Shown here one piece after another: positions 37,419 through 46,713 of a stretch of DNA of 64,000 nucleotides. Under the pieces are notes generated by a model. The model ran no database searches. It was not told where the DNA came from and saw nothing but the letters and a program-made list of their open reading frames with translations. Within the stretch, counting starts at the first letter, position 1, and every line of letters begins with the position of its first letter. The stretch lies in the NCBI RefSeq assembly GCF_003583365.1, contig NZ_QXED01000001.1:992001-1056000 (forward strand), read 5' to 3'. A program made the position numbers and the translations under genes. Source of the DNA: Fibrisoma montanum. Lineage in GTDB: Bacteria; Bacteroidota; Bacteroidia; Cytophagales; Spirosomataceae.

Positions 37419-38762
37419 CTACAGCGTTGAGAAATCGAATTCTTCCAGAAAACGCGTCGTAAACTGTCCCGACCGAAACCGTGGGTCGTCCATTAGCTTA
37501 ATATGGAACGGAATTGTTGTTTTGATTCCTTCAATAACAAATTCCTGGAGAGCCCGCTTCATCCGGGTGATTACCTCCTCCCGCGACTGCCCCGATACGA
37601 TCAGCTTGGCGATCATAGAGTCATAGTTCGGCGGAATGGTGTATCCAGCATAGACGTGGCTATCAACCCGAACGCCATGACCTCCTGGCATGTGCAGCAC
37701 CGAAATCTTACCCGGCGATGGGCGGAAGCCGTTTGCCGGATCTTCGGCATTGATCCGGCACTCCATAGCATAGAGTTTCGGTGTGTAGTTACGTCCGGAA
37801 ATAGGAACGCCGGCAGCTACCTTGATCTGCTCTTTAATTAAGTCGAAATCCGTTACTTCCTCCGTAATAGGGTGTTCAACCTGGATCCGGGTGTTCATCT
37901 CCATGAAATAGAACTTCCCATGTTTGTCCACCAGGAATTCGATCGTTCCGGCCCCTTCGTAACCTATAGCCTGCGCGCCTTTGATAGCTGCTTCGCCCAT
38001 TTGCTCACGCAGTTCGGGAGAAATAATCGGCGATGGCGTTTCTTCTACCAGTTTCTGGTGCCGGCGCTGAATGGAACAGTCACGCTCCGACAGGTGGCAT
38101 ACTTTACCGTATTGATCGCCAACAATCTGAATTTCAATGTGACGGGGTTCTTCAACAAATTTTTCGAGATACAATCCATCATTACCGAAGGCGGCACCGG
38201 CTTCGGTCCGGGCGTCGTTCCAGGCTTTTTCAAATTCGGCCTCCTCCCGGATGATCCGCATACCACGACCGCCCCCGCCGGCGGTTGCTTTGACGATCAC
38301 CGGATAACCCATGTCGGCTGCCAGCGACTTCCCTTGGTCGATTGACTCCAGCAGGCCTTCCGAACCGGGTATAACAGGAACACCGGCCGCTTTCATAGTC
38401 GCTTTGGCCGTGGCCTTGTCGCCCATACCGTTGATCTGTTCGGCCGTAGCACCAATGAACTTGATACCGTAATCGGCGCAGATCTGTGAAAATTCAGCGT
38501 TCTCAGACAGGAATCCGTAGCCCGGATGGATAGCATCCGCTCCGGTTACTTCGGCTGCTGAAATAATATTCGGGATGCTTAAGTACGATTGCTTGCTTAC
38601 CGGCGGACCAATACAGACAGCTTCGTCAGCAAAGCGAACGTGCAGACTATCCCGATCGGCCGTCGAATAAACAGCAACGGTTTTGATGCCCATTTCCCGG
38701 CACGTCCGGATAATCCGCAAAGCGATTTCGCCCCGGTTAGCAATTAATATTTTCTTGAACAT
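37419..38762 (-). CDS. accC: Acetyl-CoA carboxylase, biotin carboxylase subunit
   Basis: 447 residues. ATP-grasp enzyme that carboxylates biotin on AccB, the first step of fatty-acid synthesis. The N-terminal domain is [18 protein letters not shown]; the Gly-rich ATP loop is [12 protein letters not shown]; the active-site region is [17 protein letters not shown]. Last gene of the yceD-accC operon, 87 bases after accB. Confidence 0.98.
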   Translation of the reverse strand: MFKKILIANRGEIALRIIRTCREMGIKTVAVYSTADRDSLHVRFADEAVCIGPPVSKQSYLSIPNIISAAEVTGADAIHPGYGFLSENAEFSQICADYGIKFIGATAEQINGMGDKATAKATMKAAGVPVIPGSEGLLESIDQGKSLAADMGYPVIVKATAGGGGRGMRIIREEAEFEKAWNDARTEAGAAFGNDGLYLEKFVEEPRHIEIQIVGDQYGKVCHLSERDCSIQRRHQKLVEETPSPIISPELREQMGEAAIKGAQAIGYEGAGTIEFLVDKHGKFYFMEMNTRIQVEHPITEEVTDFDLIKEQIKVAAGVPISGRNYTPKLYAMECRINAEDPANGFRPSPGKISVLHMPGGHGVRVDSHVYAGYTIPPNYDSMIAKLIVSGQSREEVITRMKRALQEFVIEGIKTTIPFHIKLMDDPRFRSGQFTTRFLEEFDFSTL

Positions 38763-38766
38763 GAAT

Positions 38767-38847
38767 GGGTTTACGGTTTGGGTTTTCGATATACGGGCAG
38801 TTACTCCAGCACCTTCGCGCCGGAACCATACACCGAAAACCGTAAAC
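38767..38847 (-). repeat. Intra-operon heptad hairpin, accB-accC junction
   Basis: Left arm 38768-38797 starts with 7-base units GGTTTAC and GGTTTGG. Right arm 38820-38847, on the minus strand, gives GTTTACG and GTTTTCG. The arms pair imperfectly around a G/C-rich loop. The gap is 87 bases. Confidence 0.65.
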
Positions 38848-38849
38848 GA

Positions 38850-39344
38850 TTACACTGGCTCGACTAAGAACAGCGGCTGATCGTATTCAACAGGCGTCGC
38901 GTTTTCGACCAGCACTTTAACGATACGACCTGAAACTTCCGACTCGATTTCGTTAAACAGCTTCATTGCTTCGATGATGCAAACTACCTTACCCTCGCGG
39001 ACTTCGTCACCAACTTCTACAAAAGAGGGCGTTTCCGGATTAGACGATCGGTAGAACGTACCAATCATCGGCGACTTGATCGTCACGTAATTCGACGTAT
39101 CAACTTTGGAAGCAGAGGGAGCGGTCGCCGAAGCAGCAACCGGCGCTGAAGGTTGAGGAACAGGTGCCGGCGTTGGTGGCGCAACTGCCTGCGCAGATGC
39201 AGCGGGCGTGGGCGCAGAAACAACGGGGCTTCCCGAGCCATACCGCTTCACACTGATTTTAAGGTCAGTCGTTTCAATGTTCACTTCGTCCAGACCCGAC
39301 TGCGAAATAAAGTCAAGGAGTTTCTGTATGTCTTTTGTATCCAT
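38850..39344 (-). CDS. accB: Biotin carboxyl carrier protein
   Basis: 164 residues. The N-terminal segment is followed by an Ala/Pro-rich linker (about 40-80) and the biotinyl domain with Lys128 in EAMKLFNEIES, the residue that carries biotin. Acts with AccC, which is encoded next. Confidence 0.98.
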   Translation of the reverse strand: MDTKDIQKLLDFISQSGLDEVNIETTDLKISVKRYGSGSPVVSAPTPAASAQAVAPPTPAPVPQPSAPVAASATAPSASKVDTSNYVTIKSPMIGTFYRSSNPETPSFVEVGDEVREGKVVCIIEAMKLFNEIESEVSGRIVKVLVENATPVEYDQPLFLVEPV

Positions 39345-39352
39345 AAAGTAAG

Positions 39353-39442
39353 AGTCAGTAAGTTGGTAAGAAAGTATAGCTAGCGATGCAAAAGCGATGC
39401 GGTGCGTCAGTTGTGTACTTACTCACCAACTCATCAACTGAT
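39353..39442 (-). repeat. Intra-operon inverted repeat, efp-accB junction
   Basis: Left arm 39353-39376 holds GTAAGTT and GGTAAGA units. Right arm 39416-39442, on the minus strand, holds ATGAGTT and GGTGAGT units and runs up to the efp stop. Imperfect pairing; the gap is 98 bases. Confidence 0.6.
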
Positions 39443-40006
39443 TTATTTTACCCGTTCAACGTAATCGTAGGTACGCGTATCAACCCGTATCCGCTCACCC
39501 TGCTCGATGAACAGCGGCACCATGATTCGGGCACCGGTTTCAACTTCAACGGGTTTTTTAGGGCTGTTGGCGGTATCGCCCCGAATGCCTGGCTCAGCGT
39601 ACGTAACTTCCAGTTCCACGAAGGGGGGCAGTTCGCACGTCAGCGGAGTTTCGTTTTCGGCATTGATCAGGATTTCGACCTCCTGCCCTTCTTTCATCAG
39701 GTCAGCGCCCTCAACGAGTTTTTCGTCCAGGTTTATCTGATCGAAGCTTTCCTGATCCATGAAGTTATAGCCAGCTTCGTCCTTGTAAAGAAACTGGAAT
39801 TTCCGACGCTCTACGCGTACCGGGTAAATGGTGACGCCTGAGTTGAATGTATTATCCAGCACTTTGCCCGTAGTCAGGCTTTTCAATTTTGTCCGGACAA
39901 AGGCCGCGCCTTTTCCAGGCTTTACGTGCTGAAACTCGGTGATTTGAAATAGATCGTTGTTGAAGTTGATGACCAACCCATTCCGGATATCTGCGGTCGT
40001 TGCCAT
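39443..40006 (-). CDS. efp: Elongation factor P
   Basis: 187 residues, three beta-barrel domains. Domain I has the loop HVKPGKGAAFV with Lys32, the position of the translation-enhancing modification in other bacteria; no modification enzyme gene is in the window. It relieves ribosome stalling at proline runs. Clustering with accB and accC is common in Bacteroidota. Confidence 0.98.
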   Translation of the reverse strand: MATTADIRNGLVINFNNDLFQITEFQHVKPGKGAAFVRTKLKSLTTGKVLDNTFNSGVTIYPVRVERRKFQFLYKDEAGYNFMDQESFDQINLDEKLVEGADLMKEGQEVEILINAENETPLTCELPPFVELEVTYAEPGIRGDTANSPKKPVEVETGARIMVPLFIEQGERIRVDTRTYDYVERVK

Positions 40007-40016
40007 TCCTTGATTA

Positions 40017-40098
40017 CAGTTTGTAGTTTGATTTTCAACGTCTATAGTTCATCAGCTTAAAATGTCAAACAGCGAACTATACACTTGATACCTAATAG
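40017..40098 (-). repeat. Intra-operon inverted repeat, fabH-efp junction
   Basis: Left arm 40017-40055 starts with units CAGTTTG and TAGTTTG. Right arm, read on the minus strand from the fabH stop, starts GACTATT and continues with 7-base units such as TAGTTCG. TATAGTTC in the left arm pairs with GAACTATA in the right. The gap is 92 bases. Confidence 0.6.
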
Positions 40099-41082
40099 TC
40101 AATAAGCCCACTTCAGGTAGACGGCACCCCAGGTAAACCCTCCGCCGAAAGCAGCCATGACCAGATTATCGCCTTTTTTAAGCTGCGATTCATAGTCGAA
40201 CAGGCAAAGCGGTATAGTTGCCGCCGTAGTGTTACCATACTTGTGTATGTTCATCATGACACGCTCCGGGCCAATACCCATGCGCTGCGCCGTGGCGTCG
40301 ATAATCCGCTTGTTGGCCTGATGGGGCACCAGCCAGGCAACGTCTTCGCCGGTCAGGTGGTTACGTTCCATGATTTCGGCGGATACGTCGGCCATGTTTT
40401 TCACGGCAAACTTAAACACAGATGGACCATCCTGATACGCGTAGTGCCAGCGTTTTTCGACCGTTTCGTGCGTGGGCGGGTATCGGCTACCGCCTGCTTT
40501 CTGAAACAGATGGTATTGGCCGGCTCCGTCTGACCGAATGATTGAATCCTGTACGCCATACCCTTCTTCAGCAGGCTCCAGCAGCACCGCCCCGGCTCCA
40601 TCCCCAAATATGACACAGGTTGTTCGATCTGTATAATCGATAATAGCCGACATTTTATCGGCTCCTACCACAATCACTTTACGGTACTTGCCAGTTTCGA
40701 TAAACTGGGCGCCAGTTGTCAGCGCATAAATGAACCCTGAGCAGGCCGCCTGAATATCAAAGCTACCAACATTACGAATACCAACCATATCGCAGATCAG
40801 GTTGGCCGTAGCAGGAAACACGTAGTCAGGCGTAGTAGTCGCACAGATCAGCAAATCAATCTCCTCAGGCTTTGTCTGTGTTTTCTCTAATAATCCCGTT
40901 ACAGCCCGAACCGCCATGTGCGACGTACCCAGGCCTTCACCCTTCAGCAACCGGCGTTCTTTAATGCCCGTACGGGTTGTAATCCATTCATCATTGGTAT
41001 CCACCATGCGCTCTAACTCGGCGTTTGTCAGCACGTAGTCAGGCACATAGCCGTGGACGCCCGTTATGGCAGCTTTACTCAT
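40099..41082 (-). CDS. fabH: Beta-ketoacyl-ACP synthase III
   Basis: 327 residues, thiolase fold. It starts fatty-acid elongation from acyl-CoA and malonyl-ACP. Catalytic residues: Cys114 in [13 protein letters not shown], His in [10 protein letters not shown] and Asn in [11 protein letters not shown]. 42 bases downstream of plsX. Confidence 0.98.
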   Translation of the reverse strand: MSKAAITGVHGYVPDYVLTNAELERMVDTNDEWITTRTGIKERRLLKGEGLGTSHMAVRAVTGLLEKTQTKPEEIDLLICATTTPDYVFPATANLICDMVGIRNVGSFDIQAACSGFIYALTTGAQFIETGKYRKVIVVGADKMSAIIDYTDRTTCVIFGDGAGAVLLEPAEEGYGVQDSIIRSDGAGQYHLFQKAGGSRYPPTHETVEKRWHYAYQDGPSVFKFAVKNMADVSAEIMERNHLTGEDVAWLVPHQANKRIIDATAQRMGIGPERVMMNIHKYGNTTAATIPLCLFDYESQLKKGDNLVMAAFGGGFTWGAVYLKWAY

Positions 41083-41124
41083 GCGTTGGTGGTATACGTG
41101 AGCGTTAAGACAAAACTCCCGACT

Positions 41125-42066
41125 TTACGCGAGAACTTGTGCGATTTTTGTATAAGCATCGGCTTTCACTTGCTGAATAGCCAGATTAATCATGTTTTTG
41201 ATGGCCAGTGGCGATGAGATACCATGCGCGATAATCACGTTACCGTTCACACCTAGAATTGGGCTTCCACCAACTGACTCGTAATTGGTTTTGGCAATAA
41301 ACTCATCGTCAATTCCCCGTTGTTTGGCGAGCGGATAGAACGATTCGCCCAGCTTGAACATCGCATTACCGGTGAAGCCGTCCGTAACGATCACATCGGC
41401 TATACTGGCGAAAAAGTCGCCCCCTTCAATGTTTCCAATGAAATTGATGCGACGGCTATCTTTCAGCAACTGATGAGCGGCCTGAGCTACCAGCGAACCT
41501 TTCTGTTCCTCCGCACCGATATTCATCAGCGCTACGCGGGGCGCGGCTATACCGAACATATACTGCGCGTAGATGGAGCCAATTTCGCCGAACTGAGCCA
41601 GCATTTCCGGCTTACAATCGGCGTTGGCACCAATGTCGAGCATGATAGCATGCCCACCGTTGATCTGCGGGACAAAGCCCGCAATACAAGGCCGCAGCAC
41701 GCCTTCAATCGCTTTGATGCTAAACAAAGCGCCCACATGCATAGCCCCCGTGTTACCAGCACTACAGAACGCATCGACCTGCTTATCTTTCAAAAGCTTA
41801 AACCCAACTCCGATGCTGGAATTGGGTTTCTGCGAGAGCGCCTTAGTGGGGTGCTCACCCATGTCGATCACATCTTCGGCGTGAACAACTTCAATTGTTG
41901 CAGCTGATTCGGAGTTGTGCTTGTTTAGTAATTCCCCAATAACGGACTGTCGGCCGATCAGTACGACAGTCACATCTTCGGGTAATTCGGCAGCGGCCAT
42001 TACAACTCCTTCAACGATAGCTTCCGGAGCAAAATCGCCACCCATAGCGTCCACTGCAATTCTCAT
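41125..42066 (-). CDS. plsX: Phosphate acyltransferase PlsX
   Basis: 313 residues from the start at 42066 ([17 protein letters not shown]), the family's normal N-terminus; the frame continues to 42162 but that part ([13 protein letters not shown]) is not a PlsX feature and overlaps a terminator. It makes acyl-phosphate from acyl-ACP for phospholipid synthesis. A terminator lies between it and rpmF. Confidence 0.97.
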   Translation of the reverse strand: MRIAVDAMGGDFAPEAIVEGVVMAAAELPEDVTVVLIGRQSVIGELLNKHNSESAATIEVVHAEDVIDMGEHPTKALSQKPNSSIGVGFKLLKDKQVDAFCSAGNTGAMHVGALFSIKAIEGVLRPCIAGFVPQINGGHAIMLDIGANADCKPEMLAQFGEIGSIYAQYMFGIAAPRVALMNIGAEEQKGSLVAQAAHQLLKDSRRINFIGNIEGGDFFASIADVIVTDGFTGNAMFKLGESFYPLAKQRGIDDEFIAKTNYESVGGSPILGVNGNVIIAHGISSPLAIKNMINLAIQQVKADAYTKIAQVLA

Positions 42067-42140
42067 TGACTCGTTTTGTTCAATATCCAGCCAGAGCTGG
42101 ATTTGGAAAAATTCGTGTAAAAATAGTAGGCGGAGGGCAA

Positions 42141-42189
42141 TAAAAAAGTATTTCGCGTTCATCTTCGATCAGACGTCGGCGAAATACTT
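42141..42189 (-). terminator. Terminator or attenuator between rpmF and plsX
   Basis: On the minus strand an 11-bp perfect stem (AAGTATTTCGC and complement, loop of 22) followed by six T. It divides the operon after rpmF. A smaller 7-bp hairpin (ATCCAGC/GCTGGAT) lies closer to the plsX start. Confidence 0.85.
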
Positions 42190-42207
42190 CGTGCTATTGT
42201 ATGTACC

Positions 42208-42402
42208 CTAAGCCGTTTTGGCGTAGTTCTCAATGATCACCTGGCCTTTGTAATAGAGGTTGCCCTCGAAAACGTGGGCGTGGTGCCGCTCATGAACTTC
42301 GCCGGTCGAAGCGTCGGTTGAGAGCGTTACGGCCGTCGCTTTGTAGTGCGTTCTGCGTTTATCGCGACGTGTGCTAGAATGTCTGCGTTTGGGATGTGCC
42401 AT
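42208..42402 (-). CDS. rpmF: 50S ribosomal protein L32 (zinc-free form)
   Basis: 64 residues starting [22 protein letters not shown]. The zinc Cys pairs of the C+ form are absent, as usual in this phylum. It follows yceD by 30 bases; the pair is a conserved neighbourhood in bacteria. Confidence 0.98.
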   Translation of the reverse strand: MAHPKRRHSSTRRDKRRTHYKATAVTLSTDASTGEVHERHHAHVFEGNLYYKGQVIIENYAKTA

Positions 42403-42432
42403 TTCGTATGTACAGTTGTCAGAGTTCGACTT

Positions 42433-42978
42433 TTAGTTGTTATTCAATTTCCGCAATGCGTCCCAGCGGGGGTCTGTTCCGGACTGATTCCCGTCGTCGC
42501 TGGCGTCGGGGTCAGACCGATATATGACTTTTCCGTTGTCGGTATTGGTATCTTCATCCTGGTCTTCGTCCCGAAAGCGCGGATGCAGCTTTTTCATCGG
42601 GAGCGACAGGCTGATAAATTCAAAAATGTACTGAGCGACGTTGACCGTAACCGTATTCCGGTCAATTAACTCAATCTCGTCGGTTAGTTCCTCGTTGTGG
42701 TCGGCGAACTTGAGCAGGAGCATGTGTCGCGTATCCACCGGCTCATCGTAACTGTCGAGACTACGATCGCAGACCTGCTCGACGGTACCCTGAATATGAA
42801 AATCCAGCCGAATCATCGTTTCCGATTTATCCAGCACCAGATGAGTCCGGACAGACCCCTTTTCAATCAGTTCCTGATCGAGGGCGGCAAAGAACGGATC
42901 GTCCGACACAAAGTCGTATTCGTAGCGCTTATTGTCCAGCCCCACGATATTGATGTCGTATGCCTGTAATGTGTTCAC
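42433..42978 (-). CDS. DUF177 / YceD family protein
   Basis: 181 residues. The YceD family is associated with 23S rRNA maturation and is nearly always beside rpmF, as here. The visible C-x(n)-C pattern is reduced to one Cys (EQVCDRSLDSYDEPVD), and the C-terminus is acidic with the DPRWDALRKL end typical of the family. First gene of the yceD-rpmF-plsX-fabH-efp-accB-accC operon. Confidence 0.93.
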   Translation of the reverse strand: MNTLQAYDINIVGLDNKRYEYDFVSDDPFFAALDQELIEKGSVRTHLVLDKSETMIRLDFHIQGTVEQVCDRSLDSYDEPVDTRHMLLLKFADHNEELTDEIELIDRNTVTVNVAQYIFEFISLSLPMKKLHPRFRDEDQDEDTNTDNGKVIYRSDPDASDDGNQSGTDPRWDALRKLNNN

Positions 42979-43005
42979 CTCTGTCTCTCCTCAAAAATAA
43001 GAGCG

Positions 43006-43033
43006 CAAAATTACGAATTGTTTGTGAATCAAG
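43006..43033 (-). promoter_or_regulatory. Candidate promoter of the yceD-accC operon
   Basis: On the minus strand CTTG (43030-43033) and TAATTTTG (43006-43013) with a 16-base spacer; the -7 box is a perfect match and the spacer is a little short. The leader is about 20 bases. Confidence 0.5.
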
Positions 43034-43115
43034 AAAGTGATCGCGATAAATTAAGTTGACTATGACCTGATCCGCAACTTTCTTATAAACTTGACATTCC
43101 TACTCACAGAGCCTT

Positions 43116-44009
43116 ATGCTTCTCGTAGTCCTTAGCCTGACCTCGCTTGCCGTTCTGTTACGTATCGTAGCCAACCCTCTCTCCAACGTTTTTCAGAAAC
43201 AACTGACTCAGCGTTCGGCCGATCCGCTTTTTGTGATTGCCGCTACGTATGGCTTTCTTACGCTGGCTTGTCTGGCGTTCTGGTCGCAGCTCCGGTTTGA
43301 AAACCTGCCGGCAGCGTTCTGGCAGAGCATGGTGCTGGTTGGCGCACTGGCTTTAATTGGCAACGTATTTCTGGTAAAGGCCCTGCAAATCGGTGATCTC
43401 TCGGTGCTGGGTCCTATCAATGCCTACAAATCCGTAGTGGGCATGCTGGTTGGCATTTTTCTGTTACATGAAATACCGAGTTGGCTCGGTCTGCTGGGGG
43501 TTCTGCTGATCCTAGCCGGCAGCTACGTTGTCCTGGGAAACGCCCAACAACGGAAGGGTTTCTCGTGGGGCGTATTTCAGCGGCCGGAAGTACGCTTACG
43601 ACTGGCGGCCCTGGTTTTTTCGGCGGTTGACGGCGTACTTCTAAAGAAAGCCATTGTCCTATCCACGCCCACTACGGCGTTTTTTTATTGGTGCTTTTTT
43701 GGGTTTTTGTTTTCGCTCGTCTGGATTGGCCTGACGCTTCGTCGGCAATGGCCCGGGCAGGTACGGCTGTTATTTTCTCAGCGAACTACGTACCTGGCTT
43801 TGTTTCTGACGGTTGGCCTGACGCAGCTTGCCAGCAATGTGGCACTAGCCGGGATGCAGGTTGGCTATGCCCTGGCTCTTTTTCAGACTTCGGCCCTGAT
43901 CAGCGTTTTGTTTGGCTATCAGTTTTTTCGGGAAACAGACATCGTCCGTAAGCTCATTGGTGCCGGCATTATGGTAGTGGGCGCAGTTTTGATCACCGTT
44001 TTCCAGTAA
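43116..44009 (+). CDS. EamA/DMT-family transporter
   Basis: 297 residues with about ten hydrophobic segments in two repeated halves. In the first, GALALIGNVFLVKALQIGDLSVLGPINAYKSVVGMLVGIFLLHEIPSWLG is the EamA signature (gain of a carrier helix after a Pro-Xn-Lys motif); the second half has ALALFQTSALISVLFGYQFFRE. Probably an exporter of a small metabolite. Likely co-transcribed with the small gene that follows 46 bases later. Confidence 0.92.
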   Translation: MLLVVLSLTSLAVLLRIVANPLSNVFQKQLTQRSADPLFVIAATYGFLTLACLAFWSQLRFENLPAAFWQSMVLVGALALIGNVFLVKALQIGDLSVLGPINAYKSVVGMLVGIFLLHEIPSWLGLLGVLLILAGSYVVLGNAQQRKGFSWGVFQRPEVRLRLAALVFSAVDGVLLKKAIVLSTPTTAFFYWCFFGFLFSLVWIGLTLRRQWPGQVRLLFSQRTTYLALFLTVGLTQLASNVALAGMQVGYALALFQTSALISVLFGYQFFRETDIVRKLIGAGIMVVGAVLITVFQ

Positions 44010-44055
44010 CTTTTCGTTTAAATTAGTTCTACGTCTAACAAACGAATTATTTCCC

Positions 44056-44265
44056 ATGGCTAACTATCAGCTTGTCGAGAAACACGCTATCGAGCACCAC
44101 AACGAATATTTTGAAGTGCGAATCAACAACAACGACCCACACCCGTACAGCTATTTCTTCACCACAAACGAAGAGAATCTGGAGGTTGTGGCGGAGGAAC
44201 TTGTTAAAGAGCACGCTTCCGATGCCAAAGACTGGACCGTTATTCCGCATCGAAAAGACAGCTAA
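44056..44265 (+). CDS. Small acidic protein of 69 aa, unknown function
   Basis: Cytoplasmic, charged (MANYQLVEKHAIEHHNEYFEV start, then VVAEELVKEHASDAKDW), with no Cys and no membrane segment. The frame is supported over the overlapping alternative at 44072 by a composition like that of neighbouring genes. A small hairpin (AAACGG/CCGTTT) follows. No family recognised. Confidence 0.7.
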   Translation: MANYQLVEKHAIEHHNEYFEVRINNNDPHPYSYFFTTNEENLEVVAEELVKEHASDAKDWTVIPHRKDS

Positions 44266-44338
44266 AACGGCAGGTCTGTCCGTTTAGTACGCTGATATCG
44301 ATTAGCTCCGGTCGTATAACCGCATGTAACACATCTTT

Positions 44339-45595
44339 ATGGAATCCTTATTCGCTACAGCCCGGACAGAAGCCCTTGTGCCACGCATCCGCGAGTTCGT
44401 CCAGAATGAACTGATCCCCCTCGAAACGGCAGAGCATCTGACCGGTAACTTCTCGACGGTTGCTAAACACCTGGACGCAAAACGTGAACTCGTTAAGCGG
44501 GCAGGGCTTTGGGGCTTGCAACACAGTGTGGAGGAAGGAGGCCTGGGCCTTACCCTCTGCGAGTTCGGGCAGGTGAGTGAGGCACTGGCCTGGTCGCCGT
44601 TCGGGCATTATACCTTCAATTGCCAGGCGCCTGACATCGGCAATATGGAGCTGCTGCACAAACACGCGTCGGACGCCATCAAACGCCAATACCTGGAGCC
44701 GCTGAAAGAAGGGCACATTCGTTCCTGCTTTTCCATGACGGAACCGGAGTTTGCCGGCTCTAATCCAACCCGCCTGGGCACGACAGCCGTTCTGGACCGG
44801 GGCGCCGGACCGGATGATGAATACGTAATCAACGGCCATAAATGGTTCACCTCCTCGGCCGACGGCGCGTCGTTCGCTATCGTGATGGCCGTTACCAATC
44901 CAGACGCAGCCCCACACCGCCGGGCCAGTATGATTCTGGTGCCGACCGATACACCCGGTTTCCAGCTGGTACGTTCTATTTCCATCATGGGCGATGCCGG
45001 CGACCATTGGGGCAGCCACGCCGAGGTTAGGTACGACAACGTTCGGGTTCCGGTCGGTAACCTGATCGGGGGCGAAGGCATGGGGTTTGTTCTGGCACAG
45101 GAACGGCTTGGGCCGGGCCGGATTCACCACTGCATGCGCTGGATCGGCATTAGCGAACGGTGTTTTGACCTGATGTGTCGCCGGGCAGCTACGCGGGAGC
45201 TGGAAGAAGGAGTAATGCTGGGCGAAAAGCAGTTTGTGCAGGGGTTCATTGCCGAAAGCCGCGCCGAGATAGACGCAGCCCGGCTGATGGTTTTGCGAAC
45301 CGCCCGCAACATCGACCAGTTTGGGGCGGCTGCCGTCCGGAATGAGATTTCGGCCATAAAGTTTTTCGTGGCCAACATCATGCTGCAGGTAGTTGACCGG
45401 GCCATTCAGGTGTATGGTGCTATGGGCATTACCGACGACGTACTGCTGCCGTGGTATTACCGGCACGAACGGGGTGCCCGAATCTATGATGGGGCCGACG
45501 AGGTGCATAAAACCGCGCTGGCTCGCAGCATTTTGAAAGAATACGGATTGGACACGAAAAAGAAAGCGGCTGATCTGGCAGCAACCCGAGCCTGA
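44339..45595 (+). CDS. Acyl-CoA dehydrogenase family protein
   Basis: 418 residues; FAD enzyme of the ACAD fold. The N-terminal helical domain is followed by the FAD/substrate motif SCFSMTEPEFAGSNPTRL and INGHKWFTSSADGASFAI, and the C-terminal domain with VYGAMGITDDVLLPWYYRHERGARIYDGADEVHKTALARSIL. The DGADEVH end and the partner gene suggest the ACAD10/11-like subgroup. It is followed after one base by an APH-type kinase gene, strongly suggesting a common pathway. Confidence 0.93.
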   Translation: MESLFATARTEALVPRIREFVQNELIPLETAEHLTGNFSTVAKHLDAKRELVKRAGLWGLQHSVEEGGLGLTLCEFGQVSEALAWSPFGHYTFNCQAPDIGNMELLHKHASDAIKRQYLEPLKEGHIRSCFSMTEPEFAGSNPTRLGTTAVLDRGAGPDDEYVINGHKWFTSSADGASFAIVMAVTNPDAAPHRRASMILVPTDTPGFQLVRSISIMGDAGDHWGSHAEVRYDNVRVPVGNLIGGEGMGFVLAQERLGPGRIHHCMRWIGISERCFDLMCRRAATRELEEGVMLGEKQFVQGFIAESRAEIDAARLMVLRTARNIDQFGAAAVRNEISAIKFFVANIMLQVVDRAIQVYGAMGITDDVLLPWYYRHERGARIYDGADEVHKTALARSILKEYGLDTKKKAADLAATRA

Positions 45596-45596
45596 T

Positions 45597-46655
45597 ATGA
45601 TGGATAACCCAACGGCAATACGGCCCGGTGAGGAAGTAAATCAGACTTCGCTGCAGACGTATCTTGCCGACACTATTCCCAATGTTGGCGTCATTGAGCG
45701 CATCGGCCAGTTTCCCGGCGGCTACTCCAACCTTACGTATTTTATCAAGACGAGCGAGCGCGAGTTCGTTCTACGCCGGCCACCCTTCGGCGCAAAAGAC
45801 ATAAAGGGCGGTCATGACATGGGCCGTGAGTTTCGCGTGCTGACCATGCTGCGTCAAGCCGGCTATCAACGCATACCGGAGCCTGTTCTTTACTGCGATG
45901 ATGAATCCGTAATCGGCAGTTCTTTCTACATCATGGTTCGCGTGCCGGGGGTTATCCTGCGGGCACCATCGGCCGCCAGCCTGGGAGTTTCAACTGACAC
46001 CATGCGCCGGTTGTCAGAATCGCTGGTCGACACGCTGGCTGATCTGCATGCGCTGGATATTTACCAGACCGGCCTGATTAGTTTAGGCAAACCGGAAGGA
46101 TACATTCAGCGGCAGGTTGAAGGCTGGCATAAACGATACGTAGCCGCGCAGACCGACGAAGTACCGGCGATGACCGATCTGGCCCGCTACCTGACCGATC
46201 ATCTGCCCGCCGATAACCCGCCAACGCTATTACATAACGATTTCAAGTACGACAACGTAGTACTGAATCCAGACGGTTTATCAGACATTCGGGCGGTTCT
46301 GGACTGGGAAATGTGTACCGTCGGCGATCCGCTGATGGATGTCGGTACGTCGCTGTCGTACTGGTCGGAGCTGCATGACGACGATTTTCGAAAATCCCTG
46401 AACCCGTCGTGGTTACCCGGCAACCTGACCCGCCAGGAATTTGCCCGGCGCTATGCCGATCGCAGCAGCCGCGACGTATCAAACCTGTTGTACTTCTACG
46501 TTTTTGGGTTGTTCAAAAATGCGGTGGTCGTCCAGCAGATTTACAACCGGTACAAGAAGGGCCTGACCAGCGACGAGCGTTTTGCCAACCTGCTGACCGG
46601 CGTTCAGGCCCTGGCGCTGGCCGGCACAAAAGCGCTGGACAATCAATCATTCTGA
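45597..46655 (+). CDS. Aminoglycoside-phosphotransferase-like kinase (ACAD10/11 type)
   Basis: 352 residues of the APH/choline kinase fold. Visible: the N-lobe with GGYSNLTYFI, the catalytic LLHNDFKYDNVVL, and the metal site DWEMCTVGDPLMDVG. It starts directly after the acyl-CoA dehydrogenase stop (TGATATG). In vertebrate ACAD10/11 and the bacterial LvaA/LvaC pair an APH kinase phosphorylates a 4-hydroxyacyl-CoA and an ACAD removes the phosphate; by analogy this pair may process hydroxy acids. Antibiotic resistance is unlikely. Confidence 0.9.
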   Translation: MMDNPTAIRPGEEVNQTSLQTYLADTIPNVGVIERIGQFPGGYSNLTYFIKTSEREFVLRRPPFGAKDIKGGHDMGREFRVLTMLRQAGYQRIPEPVLYCDDESVIGSSFYIMVRVPGVILRAPSAASLGVSTDTMRRLSESLVDTLADLHALDIYQTGLISLGKPEGYIQRQVEGWHKRYVAAQTDEVPAMTDLARYLTDHLPADNPPTLLHNDFKYDNVVLNPDGLSDIRAVLDWEMCTVGDPLMDVGTSLSYWSELHDDDFRKSLNPSWLPGNLTRQEFARRYADRSSRDVSNLLYFYVFGLFKNAVVVQQIYNRYKKGLTSDERFANLLTGVQALALAGTKALDNQSF

Positions 46656-46713
46656 GACCGTAGACCGAACGGGGGTCACTACGTTCTATCCTCTTTGCCG
46701 AAAAAGATATAGT

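Noticed and set aside
41320-41907. Open frame of 195 codons on the plus strand
   Set aside because: Opposite plsX, which is unmistakable.
42067-42162. Upstream extension of plsX
   Set aside because: The added 32 residues do not fit PlsX and overlap the rpmF-plsX terminator; the start at 42066 is preferred.
44348-45508. Open frame of 386 codons on the minus strand
   Set aside because: It lies entirely opposite the acyl-CoA dehydrogenase gene, whose product has clear family motifs; the antisense product has none.
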